From Takakia lepidozioides (lineage: Eukaryota > Streptophyta > Takakiopsida > Takakiales > Takakiaceae): a stretch of 64,000 nt of DNA. Location of the stretch: assembly GCA_030704615.1 (NCBI GenBank), contig CM060733.1, forward strand, positions 10,788,001-10,852,000, in the 5' to 3' direction. This document shows positions 1 through 10,633 of this stretch, piece by piece. The position numbers and the translations under genes are program-made. Within the stretch, counting starts at the first letter, position 1. Every line of letters begins with the position of its first letter. The notes below the pieces were generated by a model that was given only the letters and a program-made list of their open reading frames with translations, searched no databases and was not told the origin of the DNA.

Positions 1-368
1 TTCCGACACGTCACCCGAAGAGCTCTTCATGACGACTTCTCCCTATCAGAGTCCCATTTTCTTACGGAAATTAGAATAAAGTTGACGGTTTGTTATCCAA
101 CAGCAAAATACGAGGTGCCGCCACTAGCTGCTCCCACGTGGAGAACATGTGGCAGATCGAGGGCCCTGGCACTTGGCAGCGATGCGCGTGGATGAGGAAG
201 AAGGGGTTCACCCTGATTTGTGCCCAGCAGCGAGACGCTGCTTTGCTCTGCGCAGCGACGCCACAAGCTGCTTAAAATCTTCGCTGCTTACAATCTTGGC
301 TGCCATTCTGAGCGTGCAGGGTTGGATTTGCAAGGCTACTGTGTTTTTGTTGTTGGGTTGATCGAGTT
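1..368. other. Upstream region of the SDR gene, no gene seen
   Basis: No convincing coding region is visible. It should contain the promoter and 5' UTR of the + strand gene that starts at 369, but I see no promoter element I would defend. Confidence 0.4.
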
Positions 369-3300
369 ATGTCGCTGGCAGTGGTATGCGCGCCGCCGGG
401 TGTGAGCACGCCCAGGCAATGGTCGGAGTGTCGGAAATTTGCAAGGGCTGGTACGATGTTCGCAGATTTCAATCGGGATGGTGCAAGGAAAAGGTCTTGC
501 GGAGGGCTTGCATGCAGAGCATCCTCGGGGGGGTCAAGGAGAGATTATCAGAAGATTGTGGCCAGAACTCAGCATCGCCGTGCACGTAAGGACTCAATTT
601 TTTACAGAGTTGGTATCTGGTTTATTGAGAGTATTCATTGCATTTTCTACCTGGTGAAGATTACGGATGTGCAAGCAGCTGCTGTTATGTTAGAATGCAA
701 GCCAGATCGTGTGGCTTAGCGCAGCCTTTCATTCAATTGCCACTAATACGCAATTTAAGAAGTAGACATCCATTGAAGAATAAGCGAGGGGCATGGATAC
801 GTAACAGGGCATGTGAAGGGGGTAACGCCGTCGAAGCCTGATCTGCTGAATGCATTGGAGGAGGAAGAAATGGCCGATGAACTTTTGGAAGCTCTTGATC
901 CCGAGGAGAGTGCTGCCCTTCTCCCAGCCGCAGGTGAAGGTGAAGGGGAGGAATTTACGGTCTCTGAAGACGTGCTGCAGCCGGAAGCCTCTTTTGTAGG
1001 TGATGCATGGACACCTGAGAGTGAAACGGAAGGAACACAAGAAGCAAATCTCGGTGGGGAATCTACGGTCTCTGAAGATGTGCTGCAGCCGGAAGCCTCT
1101 TTTGTAGGTGATACATGGACACCTGAGAGCGAAACGGAAGGAACACAAGAAGCAAATCTCGGGGAGGAGGTACAGCAAGATGTGGAGGATGTGGCGAAAA
1201 CTTCTCGTGACGCTGTGGATGAGACTGGACGGATTTTGCAACAGACTGGAAAGGAAGTCGGTGACAACGCGGAGGAGATTAGAAAGGAAGGAGAGAATGT
1301 GGTAAGGACGGGAGCGGAGATTGTGGATAAGCAGGCTGGCCAAGCTGTAAGTGATTTACAGCAAGGTGTGGAAGAAGCTGGCAGCACTGCGCAGGAGGTA
1401 GCTGATGTCATGCGAGACACTGCTGAAGTGTCCGGGAGGCAGCTACAAGATACTGGGAAGGACGTCCGTCGAAATATCGGGGAGATTGGAGCAGAAGGAA
1501 AGATCCTGGTGAGGAAAGGGGCCGAGGTTGTGAGTGAACAGGTAGGTTCCTTTACTTTTGGATTCATTGGGGCATGGCTTGAAAGCCCTAAGTGTTTCGG
1601 AGTAGATGAAAATCCTACCATTGTGTCTGTGTTCACTCGTGGAAATTGTGCAGGCACAGGATGGTGCGAGTCAAGTGGGAAAGCAAGTTGAAGAAGTAGG
1701 TATAGCCATGGATAGGGCTGTGCGCACAATTAGCACAGGCGTGGAACAAGCTTTTGAGAGGGTGCAAGACCCCATCGGTAAAGCAGTGGGTGCCTCCCTG
1801 GAAGCTGCGGAGGCATTGGGTAGAGAGACTCTGGGTTTTGGCCAAGTATTGGTGGATGCTGCAGAGCAAGCTACTGGCATGGCAGGGACGATGAACACTG
1901 AGCAGCAACCCGTTAAGCCAGAAGGAAAGGAGGTGCTCATGAACAGGCAAGGAGTGGGGCAAGTACAGAGTGTTAGTCAAAAGACAGATGGTGGAGAAGG
2001 AAGTGAGCGCAAGTATAAGCCTGCTACAAAAGAGGTTTTGAGAAATAAAGAGGGAATTGGGCAAGGAGAGGAGCTGAAGCAAAATGAGGTGGCTGATGCA
2101 TACACAGGATTGAAAGTGCTAGTTGCTGGTGCTTCTGGAAGGACTGGCAGGTAATGAGGACTGCTTCTCTGCTTCCATTTTCTTGTAGCATGTATGGGTG
2201 AGGGACGATTTTGCATACAGCGTGGTGCATTGTGAGGAATGAGAGTGCTCTTTATCCTCCCTTGTTGCTTCACAGCTACCAGGACAGCTCTGAGAAGTTA
2301 CCAATAGGCATAGGGAGGTGCTTTGAGGCAAGTGAAATGCCCAATGTATTGCAGGTACCCACCCACTTGATTTTTCGCGCTCCAAGATGTCGCTTTTATA
2401 CTGTTAACAGAGGTTGTTGCTTGAAAATCCTCAATTGCATACTGGAATTTGGTGGGTTTAGTGATTCATGGGTACTGGTGGGGAGCAGGTTGATAGTTAA
2501 AAATCTGGCAAGCAAAGGGGTGCCCGTGCGGGCTTTGGTACGTGATGTGTCCAAAGCACGTGATCTCAAAAAGTTGCAAGACGTCGAGGTAAGATGCTTA
2601 GCCTTTAGTTTTGCCTAAAGAAGTAATTGCATTTCCAATTCATAGTTCCACCACAGTCTCTGAATGTACCATTGTTGGTCCTTGACTATAGTGTGATGTT
2701 GGTTGATTTGAGGCATACAGGTCGTGGAGGGTGATTTGTACAAGTATGAAACTATCAAGAAGGCACTTGGAGACAGGTAAAGTCTTCAACGGATAGTTTC
2801 TCCTTCTGGGTTACCCCCCTAACTTATCTTAATCTGTAAACTGATTGCCTTTTACATTAGCTACATATATGAAGACCACCATAATCACTTCTGTTTATAT
2901 ATTATTGTGTCTTTAAAGCATACACGATTATCCTGTAAAACATGTCAGGTAGATATAGATCTTCCATTGCGTTTTGTCACACAAGCAATGTTTGGACAAA
3001 GAATGTTCAAATTTCAGTTTGCTTTAAGCATACAAATTGTAGAGCAGGCAATGAATGTATGACAATGAATGGATTTGTGGTGGCAGTAATGTTGTGATTT
3101 GTGCCATTGGAGCTCAAGGAGTTCCTTTTGACCTTTTGCAAACTTATCAGGTAATCCAACTCTATTGATCATGATGGATTCTATGCTCAAGAGGCTGTCA
3201 GTGGGGTGTCCTTGGTAAGATATGATGGCCAAAGCTAGCATACTTGACTGATTCTTTTGTCTATAAGAGTAAGAACGCTGGTCGATTTGTTGAAATTGCG

Positions 3301-4968
3301 CAGGTTGAGTACGAGGGTGTGCTAAATCTTATATCCGCTGCTAAGAACCAAGGAAAAGTAAAAAAGGTGAGAATTTTGAGGACACAGAATGCTGTTCTAT
3401 CTTTTCTTAGCAATAGATAGAGCAAGTACAGTTCTTTGTTGCATTGATGGAGATCAGTAGGTGTGTCTGAGTAAACTGAATGTAACCAGTAGCCTAGCTG
3501 TAAAAATATCTTATACTGGTTTTGTTGTCATACGACCAATGGGTAGTAATCTTGAGCATGGTACATTGCAGAAAGCACGATTTTGAAAAAGTACACTCCT
3601 AGTCAAGTAACAGATAAATTGATGGATTGATCGTGATGCAGTTTGTGTTTATGACGACTTTGGGGATTTCATACTTTCAGTTCATCCCACTGCTGTTTTG
3701 GTGAGTTGGTGACACAATCCTTGGTTGATTGATGGGGTAAAGTGTAAAAGTGTATACTCTGTGCATTGTTTTTCTTGGAGGATTGATGAGAAATTGTTTG
3801 AGAGATTGTTTGGTGGGCCATTTTCCTTGCTGCTTGTACTGCAGAAGGATGGTGTATGGTAATTGATTGTGTCTGGAGACTTTGTCAGATTTGTAAGCTA
3901 GCCATATGCTCTGCTACCTTCAGTGCATATACATGGACTTTTGGGCTACTGCTATTTTCATCCACTGTAAAGCTTGTAACCTGATGTGTGCAGGATTATG
4001 AAGGATGTAATTTGTTACTCGTTGGATTTGCAGGAAAAGGCAGGCTGAGTTGTTTTTGCAACGATCGGGCCTTGACTATACAATAGTGAGACCAGGAGGT
4101 TTAAGGAGTAGCAGTGCTAAGGTATACAAAAGTTTGAGAAAGATGATATGTGAATGTGTAGACAAACTAAATGTTCCCATTGAAAATATTGGGAATGGTA
4201 TTGAAGTGAAAAGTGAGTGGATGCCATGTGAAAGAATCATTTTTCTCGGAATGGATATGTTTACAATGTTCGAAGAAGAGGATGGTGAAAATCTAGTAAC
4301 CAACTCATATGTTGTGCATTGCAGAACGAAAGGGTAGAGCTACGGCCAGCAGATTCTCAGTTTATTGGAGGAATTAGCCGCAGCAAGGTATGACACATCT
4401 TACCTGTTTCTTCTGTCAGTGGAGGTCTTTGAAGTTTAGAAACAAAAACCATTGAGGTAGGCAAGTAGAGTTTATTTGGCAAATCTGTATTCAAGTTTTG
4501 AAACTGCAGAACGCCTGTGATACTTGCTATACTAACCAGGGAAAGTCTTATTAAAGACATGGTATGCTGGTGTTAGTGCCAGCTGTTTTTGGAGAAATAA
4601 TAAAACTATATTTTCTGATAAATCTGGTATAACTAAAGTAATGGACAAGCTTGTGTGAGTTTTATCTGAAATCGAAGATGGTGGATATGGATGAAGGTTG
4701 CGGAAGTGTGCATAGCTGCTTTGATTGCTCCAGAGTCCTCAGAAAAGATTGTCGAGGTATATACATCATTTTGTGAATTCTTTTCCTTTTCCTCCCTGTT
4801 GATGTGGAATGGATGTGTCTTTATTATCAATAAGCTTTATGAATGATGTGTTTATCTATGAACTTACTCCTTTTATATTGATGGTTTGTACATGATGATT
4901 TTGTGCAGGTAGTTGCAGGAACTGGACGAGTTGAGAGCAACTTGCAAGATCAATTTGGCAGAGTATAG
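369..4968 (+). CDS. Atypical short-chain dehydrogenase, NAD(P)-binding, likely plastid, with LEA-like N-terminal region
   Basis: Reconstructed from GT-AG splice sites with consistent phases. Exons: 369-585, 808-1541, 1654-2150, 2489-2588, 2721-2776, 3087-3150, 3304-3366, 3642-3700, 4034-4121, 4325-4387, 4697-4756, 4909-4968 (TAG). Exon 1 starts at a Met followed by a Ser/Ala/Arg-rich stretch ending near GLACRASSG, which looks like a chloroplast transit peptide. Exon 2 has two copies of a 36-residue acidic repeat (period 108 bp, from about 957), then long amphipathic helices rich in Glu, Lys, Val and Gly, like LEA or lipid-droplet coat proteins. From the end of exon 3 comes a Rossmann fold: KVLVAGASGRTGR (nucleotide-binding glycines), ALVRDVSKA, NVVICAIGAQG, then DYTIVRPGGL with the YxxxRPG-type motif of the NmrA/TIC62 relatives. 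The C-terminus (VAEVCIAALIAPESSEKIVE) matches the plant plastid NAD(P)-binding Rossmann proteins. Exact substrate is unknown. Exon 1 and the 808 acceptor are the least certain parts; the Rossmann exons are firm. Confidence 0.85.
957..1172 (+). repeat. 108-bp in-frame tandem duplication in SDR exon 2
   Basis: Two nearly identical 108-bp copies encode the 36-residue acidic repeat containing SEDVLQPEASFVGD and WTPESETEGTQEAN. The period is a multiple of three, so the frame is kept. They differ at a few positions (for example DAW versus DTW). Confidence 0.9.
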
Positions 4969-5087
4969 AGAGATTATGTATAACCCTAGAAATTGAGGTG
5001 AATAAGCCCCCCATAATATACTAGCAATGCTTCCAACGATGCTTCCTCATTTGAAATTTTGATTGATGGAACTGCACAAATGTGTTG

Positions 5088-5387
5088 GCATAATCTGAAA
5101 TGTAAAGTCAAATTTTTCTGCATGGCAAGAATGTATCTTTTAAGTTGCTGACGTAAAAGCAAATAATTTGTTAAGCAGTGTAAAGTGGCATTTGTCCTTA
5201 CACATACTGTAGTTTTAATACTCATGTCGACATGCAGGCATAATCTGAAATGTAAAGTCAAATTTTTCTGTATGGCAAGAATGTGTCTTGTAAGTGGCTG
5301 ACGTAAAAGCAAATAATTTGTTAAGCAGTGTAAAGTGGCATTTGTCCTTACACATGCTGCAGTTTTAATACTCATGTCGACATACAG
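5088..5387. repeat. 150-bp direct tandem duplication downstream of the SDR gene
   Basis: Two copies, 5088-5237 and 5238-5387, each starting GCATAATCTGAAATG and ending CGACATGCAG or CGACATACAG. They are close to identical with scattered substitutions. They begin about 120 bp after the SDR stop codon, so they may lie in its 3' UTR or just beyond. No coding function is visible. Confidence 0.92.
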
Positions 5388-6025
5388 GTGTGAGCAGCGC
5401 AGGTCTTGCCAATTTCGGCAATTACTCCACAAGCTAGAGTAGATAGAGTTTGAACCTGTGTCAAAAATCACAGTTAATACAAAAGCTTGCAGCTTGTGCA
5501 ACATTGAACATTGCAGCTGGTGTGGTATTGAGCAAATCCCAAAGACTGTAACCTGATGGTAACAACCCATAATTCGTCAAATAAGTGTTGACCAAATTAT
5601 CTGTTACACAGCCCCGCTCGTCCGATAACCTGAAACTTGTCTTGAAACTAAACATGACCCATATTACTTCTGGCATACACACAAGCCAATGCCAAGCTTT
5701 ATACGTTCAATGGAAACATGTAAACTTAACATTCACCTGTTCAAAAGGTTAAAGCTCACTCAACAGCAAACTCTCACCACCAAGATATGATCTAACCTGG
5801 GCAGATCACAGCACAGTTCAAATGAGTTGAACTATTTATGGTAGGACAAACCATTTGCCTTCCTTGCACTACAACAAACCAAGGTCTAAGTGGATGGAAC
5901 CTCTAATGTGGCAAACATAGGAATCTCCTGGAAGGAGTGAAGGGACACTATGCTAACTCATCCTGGCATCCTCTTGCTTGCATAATCCTGCACAGCCACT
6001 GGAAAACATTGTGGACAGACCTGTG
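5388..6025. other. Intergenic, convergent 3' ends
   Basis: Lies between the 3' ends of the + strand SDR gene and the - strand TH1 gene. No gene is seen. Confidence 0.5.
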
Positions 6026-7510
6026 TCATTTGTCAACAAAGTTTGTCTTCACACCTCCTGCAACCACAGACCAACCCTATCAAGGAAAACAGTTGAGCTG
6101 GGAGGGAGGGGCTGGGAGAAGCAGTCAGCATTGGAACGGATTCACTCTGGTTCTGTCTCTCTCCCTCCAAACAACTGCCACCAAACTAGTTTGCCTAGTT
6201 TGCTTGTCAGAACAAAACTGGAGCAATTGTGCAGGCTTACCTTCCACCACTTCGAAGCGCACTTCACGGAGGTGCTCTGAATCCATATAGTACTCAAACC
6301 TGCAAAGGTCAACCCATTGTTGCACACAGAAACAACACCTCCTTACAAGTTTAATGAACACAAATATTACAAGCATCTGGTTTGTGAGTCCGAAAAAAAA
6401 TGGGAGTATGGTCCAAGGGGAAAAGAAATGACTGTTGGAAGATATATCACACGAAACAGAAAAGACCTGTTGGAGAAGTTGACTTGGAGGCCCTCCTCAG
6501 AGCCTGCAAGATTTTTTATGGCCTCCACCAGCACAGCCACAATCTGTGTCTTGCGAGTACTGGCCATCAGGCAGTCATACTCACTTGGCACACTCAATGC
6601 GAAAAAATTATCATTCAGTACACTTAAGCTGACCTTCTCTATGGCCTGCACACCCTTTGCCCAAAATCAAATACTGATAAGTACCAGCATAGGTGCAGTT
6701 TAATTGTGCTGAGAGATCCAGAGATTGACTCGTCTTTGCTGCAGGCATCTCATGCATTAGAGAACACTTCTAAGCTTAAATAGGCTAAAGTGCAGGTTCA
6801 AGAAACTAGGAAGATGACGAGTGCATCAAAGCACAGTGGGAAAGGAGAGGAGCTTACCTGCAATGCGAACCGGTGCCTGAGGCAGTAAAATTCAGAATCG
6901 AGTATGTAGAGTGCAACATCAGTAATAAGAAGCACACGACGCACCATCTTGGCTCTCCGGTTCACTTTCACAACATTGTCTGCAAACAGCACAAGCCTGT
7001 CTCCTGCACATTCACTGGAGTCTGTCAGTGGATAAACTGTCAAGAGTCACAGTAACAATAAAAGAATTCAGCTGGTGCAGAATCAAGCAAATCTCAGAGA
7101 CAGCATCCCATGTTTTTTGTTGATCTAAGTATCTGTTACATAGCCCCGATCATATGCGTGTTGTCTGTGACAGCATAGGTGAACGGGTGAATATGTGTGT
7201 GGGTGTGTGTGAGAGAGAGAGAGAGGTACGCTAGCTTGTGCGCTATGCCAACAAGAGATGCGAGAAACTTGCGGCCGACTTATAGGTAGGAGAGACCTTG
7301 CTTAGAGAGGAGCTTCACGATGTGATAGTTAGAGGCACCGTTGATGTAATCGGCGGAGAAGACACTGCGCATGGAAAATTTCTTGCCCACCTCAACACCC
7401 GTGAAGGGCTCCAGACCCTCGTGCTCCATGGACCGCACCCCGACTTCCTCGTCCTCTCCATCTGCGAGGCGTGGCCTCCCGTCTCCTCCACCCTCCTCTG
7501 CCCTCGCCAT
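6026..7510 (-). CDS. Free-standing myosin TH1-domain protein
   Basis: Five exons on the minus strand: 7510-7297, 7003-6858, 6645-6467, 6299-6241, 6057-6026 (TGA), all GT-AG with matching phases, giving about 209 residues. After a short acidic N-terminus (starting MARAEEGGGDGRPR), the protein reads through a myosin class I tail homology 1 (TH1) domain: DRLVLFADNVVKVNRRAK, then RRVLLITDVALYILD (the basic, PH-like phosphoinositide-binding core), AIEKVSLSVLNDNFFAL, and near the C-terminus FEYYMDSEHLREVRFEVVEG followed by GVKTNFVDK. These are the usual conserved blocks of TH1 tails. There is no motor domain anywhere nearby, so this is a tail-only protein; TH1 tails bind acidic membrane lipids, so membrane association is the likely role. 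The start ATG at 7510 is the only in-frame one preceding the first conserved block. Confidence 0.85.
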
Positions 7511-8340
7511 CCTCCAAAAACCATCGGACTAACACTCACTCACACAAAAACAAAGAAAATTTGTCACGTGTGATCGGAAATTTTAGCGCAGGAATAGGGT
7601 GCCATAGTGCCTCGTCATCGTCGCCACGTCATCATCGCCACGTTTCGTCATCGTCAATTCGGACCTGCCCAGTCAAAATAATTGGAGGTTTGAGGCATCT
7701 TGGATTTTTGACTCCAGATATTCTGAACAAGGTAGTGGTATCTAGAAGTGTGCTTTTAAGCAGTGTGCAATGCTCAAAGGGTGCAGTGTCCACAAAAATT
7801 ACATGAGTTGAATAGCAAATGAAGCAACAATCTGTTGTGTAAAGCACATAATTTTCCAATCATTAATGTATTATATATGAATTATCAAAGTCAAAGTACA
7901 TATTATCCCACTTCTGCTCGTAGGTCCCGCGTGTAATGCCATACATTGTTCCTTGATATGCGCTTAAAGGTGCCATGAGTACACAAGGTGTGCACCTACA
8001 CCTTTTCCAAAAAATGACCAAAACCAGGCCATGTGTGGGCCTGGATGTACCTACCTCCCGACCGGAAATCCGTGCATCTACCTATGGAAGGACCCATAAC
8101 TTACCTTGCATGGATCACAACTTGTGCAAAATCTGACCATACAAGTATCAAGTAGAACCCCTAAATCTGCCCTGAGATGACCTACAAATCCTCAGACATG
8201 GCCATTTCAGAACCTTAAAGTAGCCATCCCGTAGACACACCTGGAAAACTCCAGAGCTCCCTCATTTCCCATTCTCCCGCCATTACAAGGCAACTCCCGC
8301 CACAGACCTGCTCCTCCTTGTTTGTGGACTTCAAGTTATG
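7511..8340. other. Upstream region of the TH1 gene, nothing recognised
   Basis: Contains the promoter side of the TH1 gene (a simple CGTCATCGTCGCCACG-type tract lies near 7610-7650) and AT-rich sequence. No gene or repeat family recognised. Confidence 0.4.
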
Positions 8341-8566
8341 CATGCTCTCACTGCCTTCCGTCCATCACACCCCTATGTGGTGTCAAGTGTGGGACCCCAT
8401 GTAACTGATGCCCGTGTGCCCAGCTAGGAGCCACGGTGACGAATTGGCTGGTGTCTTCACCATTGTTCTTTGCTCGACGTCGCCGGATTGCCATGGCTTG
8501 GTTATACCTGCATATGTTCGGAATCGATCCACAGAACATGGTGCCTGATGGGCCCTCCCGACTTCA

Positions 8567-9108
8567 TCAGTGCCTGCAAGCGATCGCCATACCTTCCCAA
8601 TGCCTTGTTTGTCCATTGTGCGTCATATGCTCTGCTGCTGCTTCTTCCTTTCTGATCCGAGTCGCCTTTTGCTTGGCTAATTTTTTTGCTACCCTCTTCT
8701 CCCGTGCAATGTGCTGGTCCTCTTGTTTCTTCTCTTTGGCTGCAATTGCTTCTCCCTTGAGTCGTGCTTTCTGCTCAAGGGTATTGGCGTAGTCTTCGCT
8801 GGTCATAATTATGGATTTGATGTAATCGATTAACACTTGCCCATCTTGAGTCCTTCGTCTTCTAGTGGGTGCAGAGCCTCCCAAAGGGTTAGAAACCTAG
8901 CTATACTAGTGGGACCCATGAATGCGAGCATGGAGAGCAAGTGGTTGGGATTCATGGTTGCTCTCATCATTAGGGGCCTGATCTGTGGGCCGGTCATCAT
9001 CCTCCATATGCACACTTGGGTTTGGGGAACCATGTTGCCTATCACCTCTTCAATGGCTGGATCTGTCTCCTGACTTTCATCATTAATCGGCTGTTTAATT
9101 AACTTCAC
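8567..9108 (-). pseudogene. Degraded charged ORF, possibly gag-like remnant
   Basis: Two overlapping minus-strand frames appear to be one protein split by a frameshift near 8870. The first part (from 9108) is Met- and Pro-rich with PAIEEVIGNMVPQTQV and NPNHLLSMLAFMGPTSIARF. The second (to 8567) is a highly basic helix with KEKKQEDQHIAREKRVAKK. This could be the N-terminal part of a retrotransposon polyprotein or a fragment of a captured gene. I recognise no domain. Confidence 0.3.
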
Positions 9109-9957
9109 TAATCCACTATTAATTAAGCCCCTTGTACACCGGATAGTGTACCTAATCCAAAGTAATAATTAACCTTGAACTACCTCCATTGCAAAAGTAC
9201 AAAGTACTAGGGTGAAAAGGGTAGGCTTCATTCATCAAAAATAAGGGACAGAGAAAAAGGCAACGCACACTTTTAAATGCCGCTACCTTAGGTCTGACTA
9301 AGATTTCATTGATTTCACAGTGTTCATTTGGACAGTGATTCAGTGACAGATATTGTTGTTGTGGTGGCTTGACGTGCGTTTAACTTCGGCCTGTTTTGGC
9401 GACGACCAAGGCCCGTTCCCAGGAAATTTGTTCATCGCAGCTGGAGGCGACGGCGACAATGCCAACATAGGAACAATGGGAACAACTGTGGCAAGGACTT
9501 CAGAATTGAGTGCCAGGGCAATGGATGTCACGGAAGCGGAAGTGGGTCACCTTGGTAGGTGCCTACAGTTTACGGAGCACTTCGTGGTCTTGAGGTTAGT
9601 CTTTCACTAACCGTTTTTATGAAGCGTTTACTGATTTAACATTTTAAGATCTTCATTCATCTGGAACTTGTACAATTGTAACTAAGAGAATTGATGTAAT
9701 TCAGATATTTAAAAACCTCAAAATTTAGACTATCATCTGGCTTTTACACTTTGAGAATCAATGCCTCTCGCGGGTGAATGTGTCGTCCTCAACTCACTTA
9801 ACCTCTGCCTTCCTTCAACAATTCTTGTCTGTCAATACACACCGACGATCGCCCATGTTAGAAAGAAAAATCAAGCGTAGCTCAGTGTAAAGCGATGTCC
9901 TTTAATATCTGACAAAGATAATTGAGAGTCATTGCATGACAGGCATTAATATTGTAC
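9109..9957. other. Intergenic, nothing recognised
   Basis: AT-rich sequence without a supportable gene. Confidence 0.4.
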
Positions 9958-10086
9958 CTTAAGCTTGAAGTGGTCAAGCTCTAGTTGGGTAGACTTCAAG
10001 CGAGCATTCATTTGCTCGAGTGCTTCCAAAGCCAGTGATGGTGTATCTGTGTGATTGTTGTTGCCAACAAACACGAGTCCTGTGGC
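9958..10086 (-). other. Isolated candidate coding exon with coiled-coil sequence
   Basis: A 43-codon open segment on the minus strand is flanked by a TGTAG acceptor (upstream of 10086) and a GTACAA donor (below 9958), both in phase 0. It reads ATGLVFVGNNNHTDTPSL followed by a heptad-like stretch ALEALEQMNARLKSTQLE. It lies 0.46 kb downstream of the receptor-like kinase stop codon. It may be an alternative 3' exon of that gene or part of another transcript. I could not connect its phase cleanly to the kinase exons. Confidence 0.3.
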
Positions 10087-10549
10087 CTACAGTATGAAAG
10101 TAGGCATCCACAAAGGCGATGATTAGCGAAAGTGACGGAAGCTAGAGTTCAGATGGTTCTTTCTAATTCCAGGAAAATTATGCATTATCAAAATAATGAT
10201 ACTGGAGAACATGTGCAGTGAGTTGTCACGACTCGAAACATGTTTGGAACCCACCTAGTGTCCCAAAGGGATACCGTAGTACCATGTTGATCCATGTTCT
10301 TTAATGTAAAGCAAGAATCTAAGCTCTAGAATTATGAGCATAACTAGTTTCATCTTTAGAACAAACATTATCAGCTTCAACATGCATGCAAAAAGAGGTT
10401 GAGAGTTACTAACTCTTACTTGGAAGGTCAGAAGCCCTGGTGAAGCTTGTGCGCGCATGTGCAACACCATGCAAGCCAACAGTATTAACAGACCGTGGGG
10501 GTCACTGCCAATTAAGGGTATACCTAGAAAAATTTTGAATGAGAAAAGG

Positions 10550-10601
10550 TTAACTAGGACTGGAGGACCGCAGCAGATGATTACTCCTCCGACGTTCTGC
10601 T

Positions 10602-10633
<32 letters not shown>

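Noticed and set aside
755-1729. 324-codon minus-strand ORF
   Set aside because: Exact antisense of the SDR exons 2-3; its composition is the mirror of the acidic helices and it has no domain.
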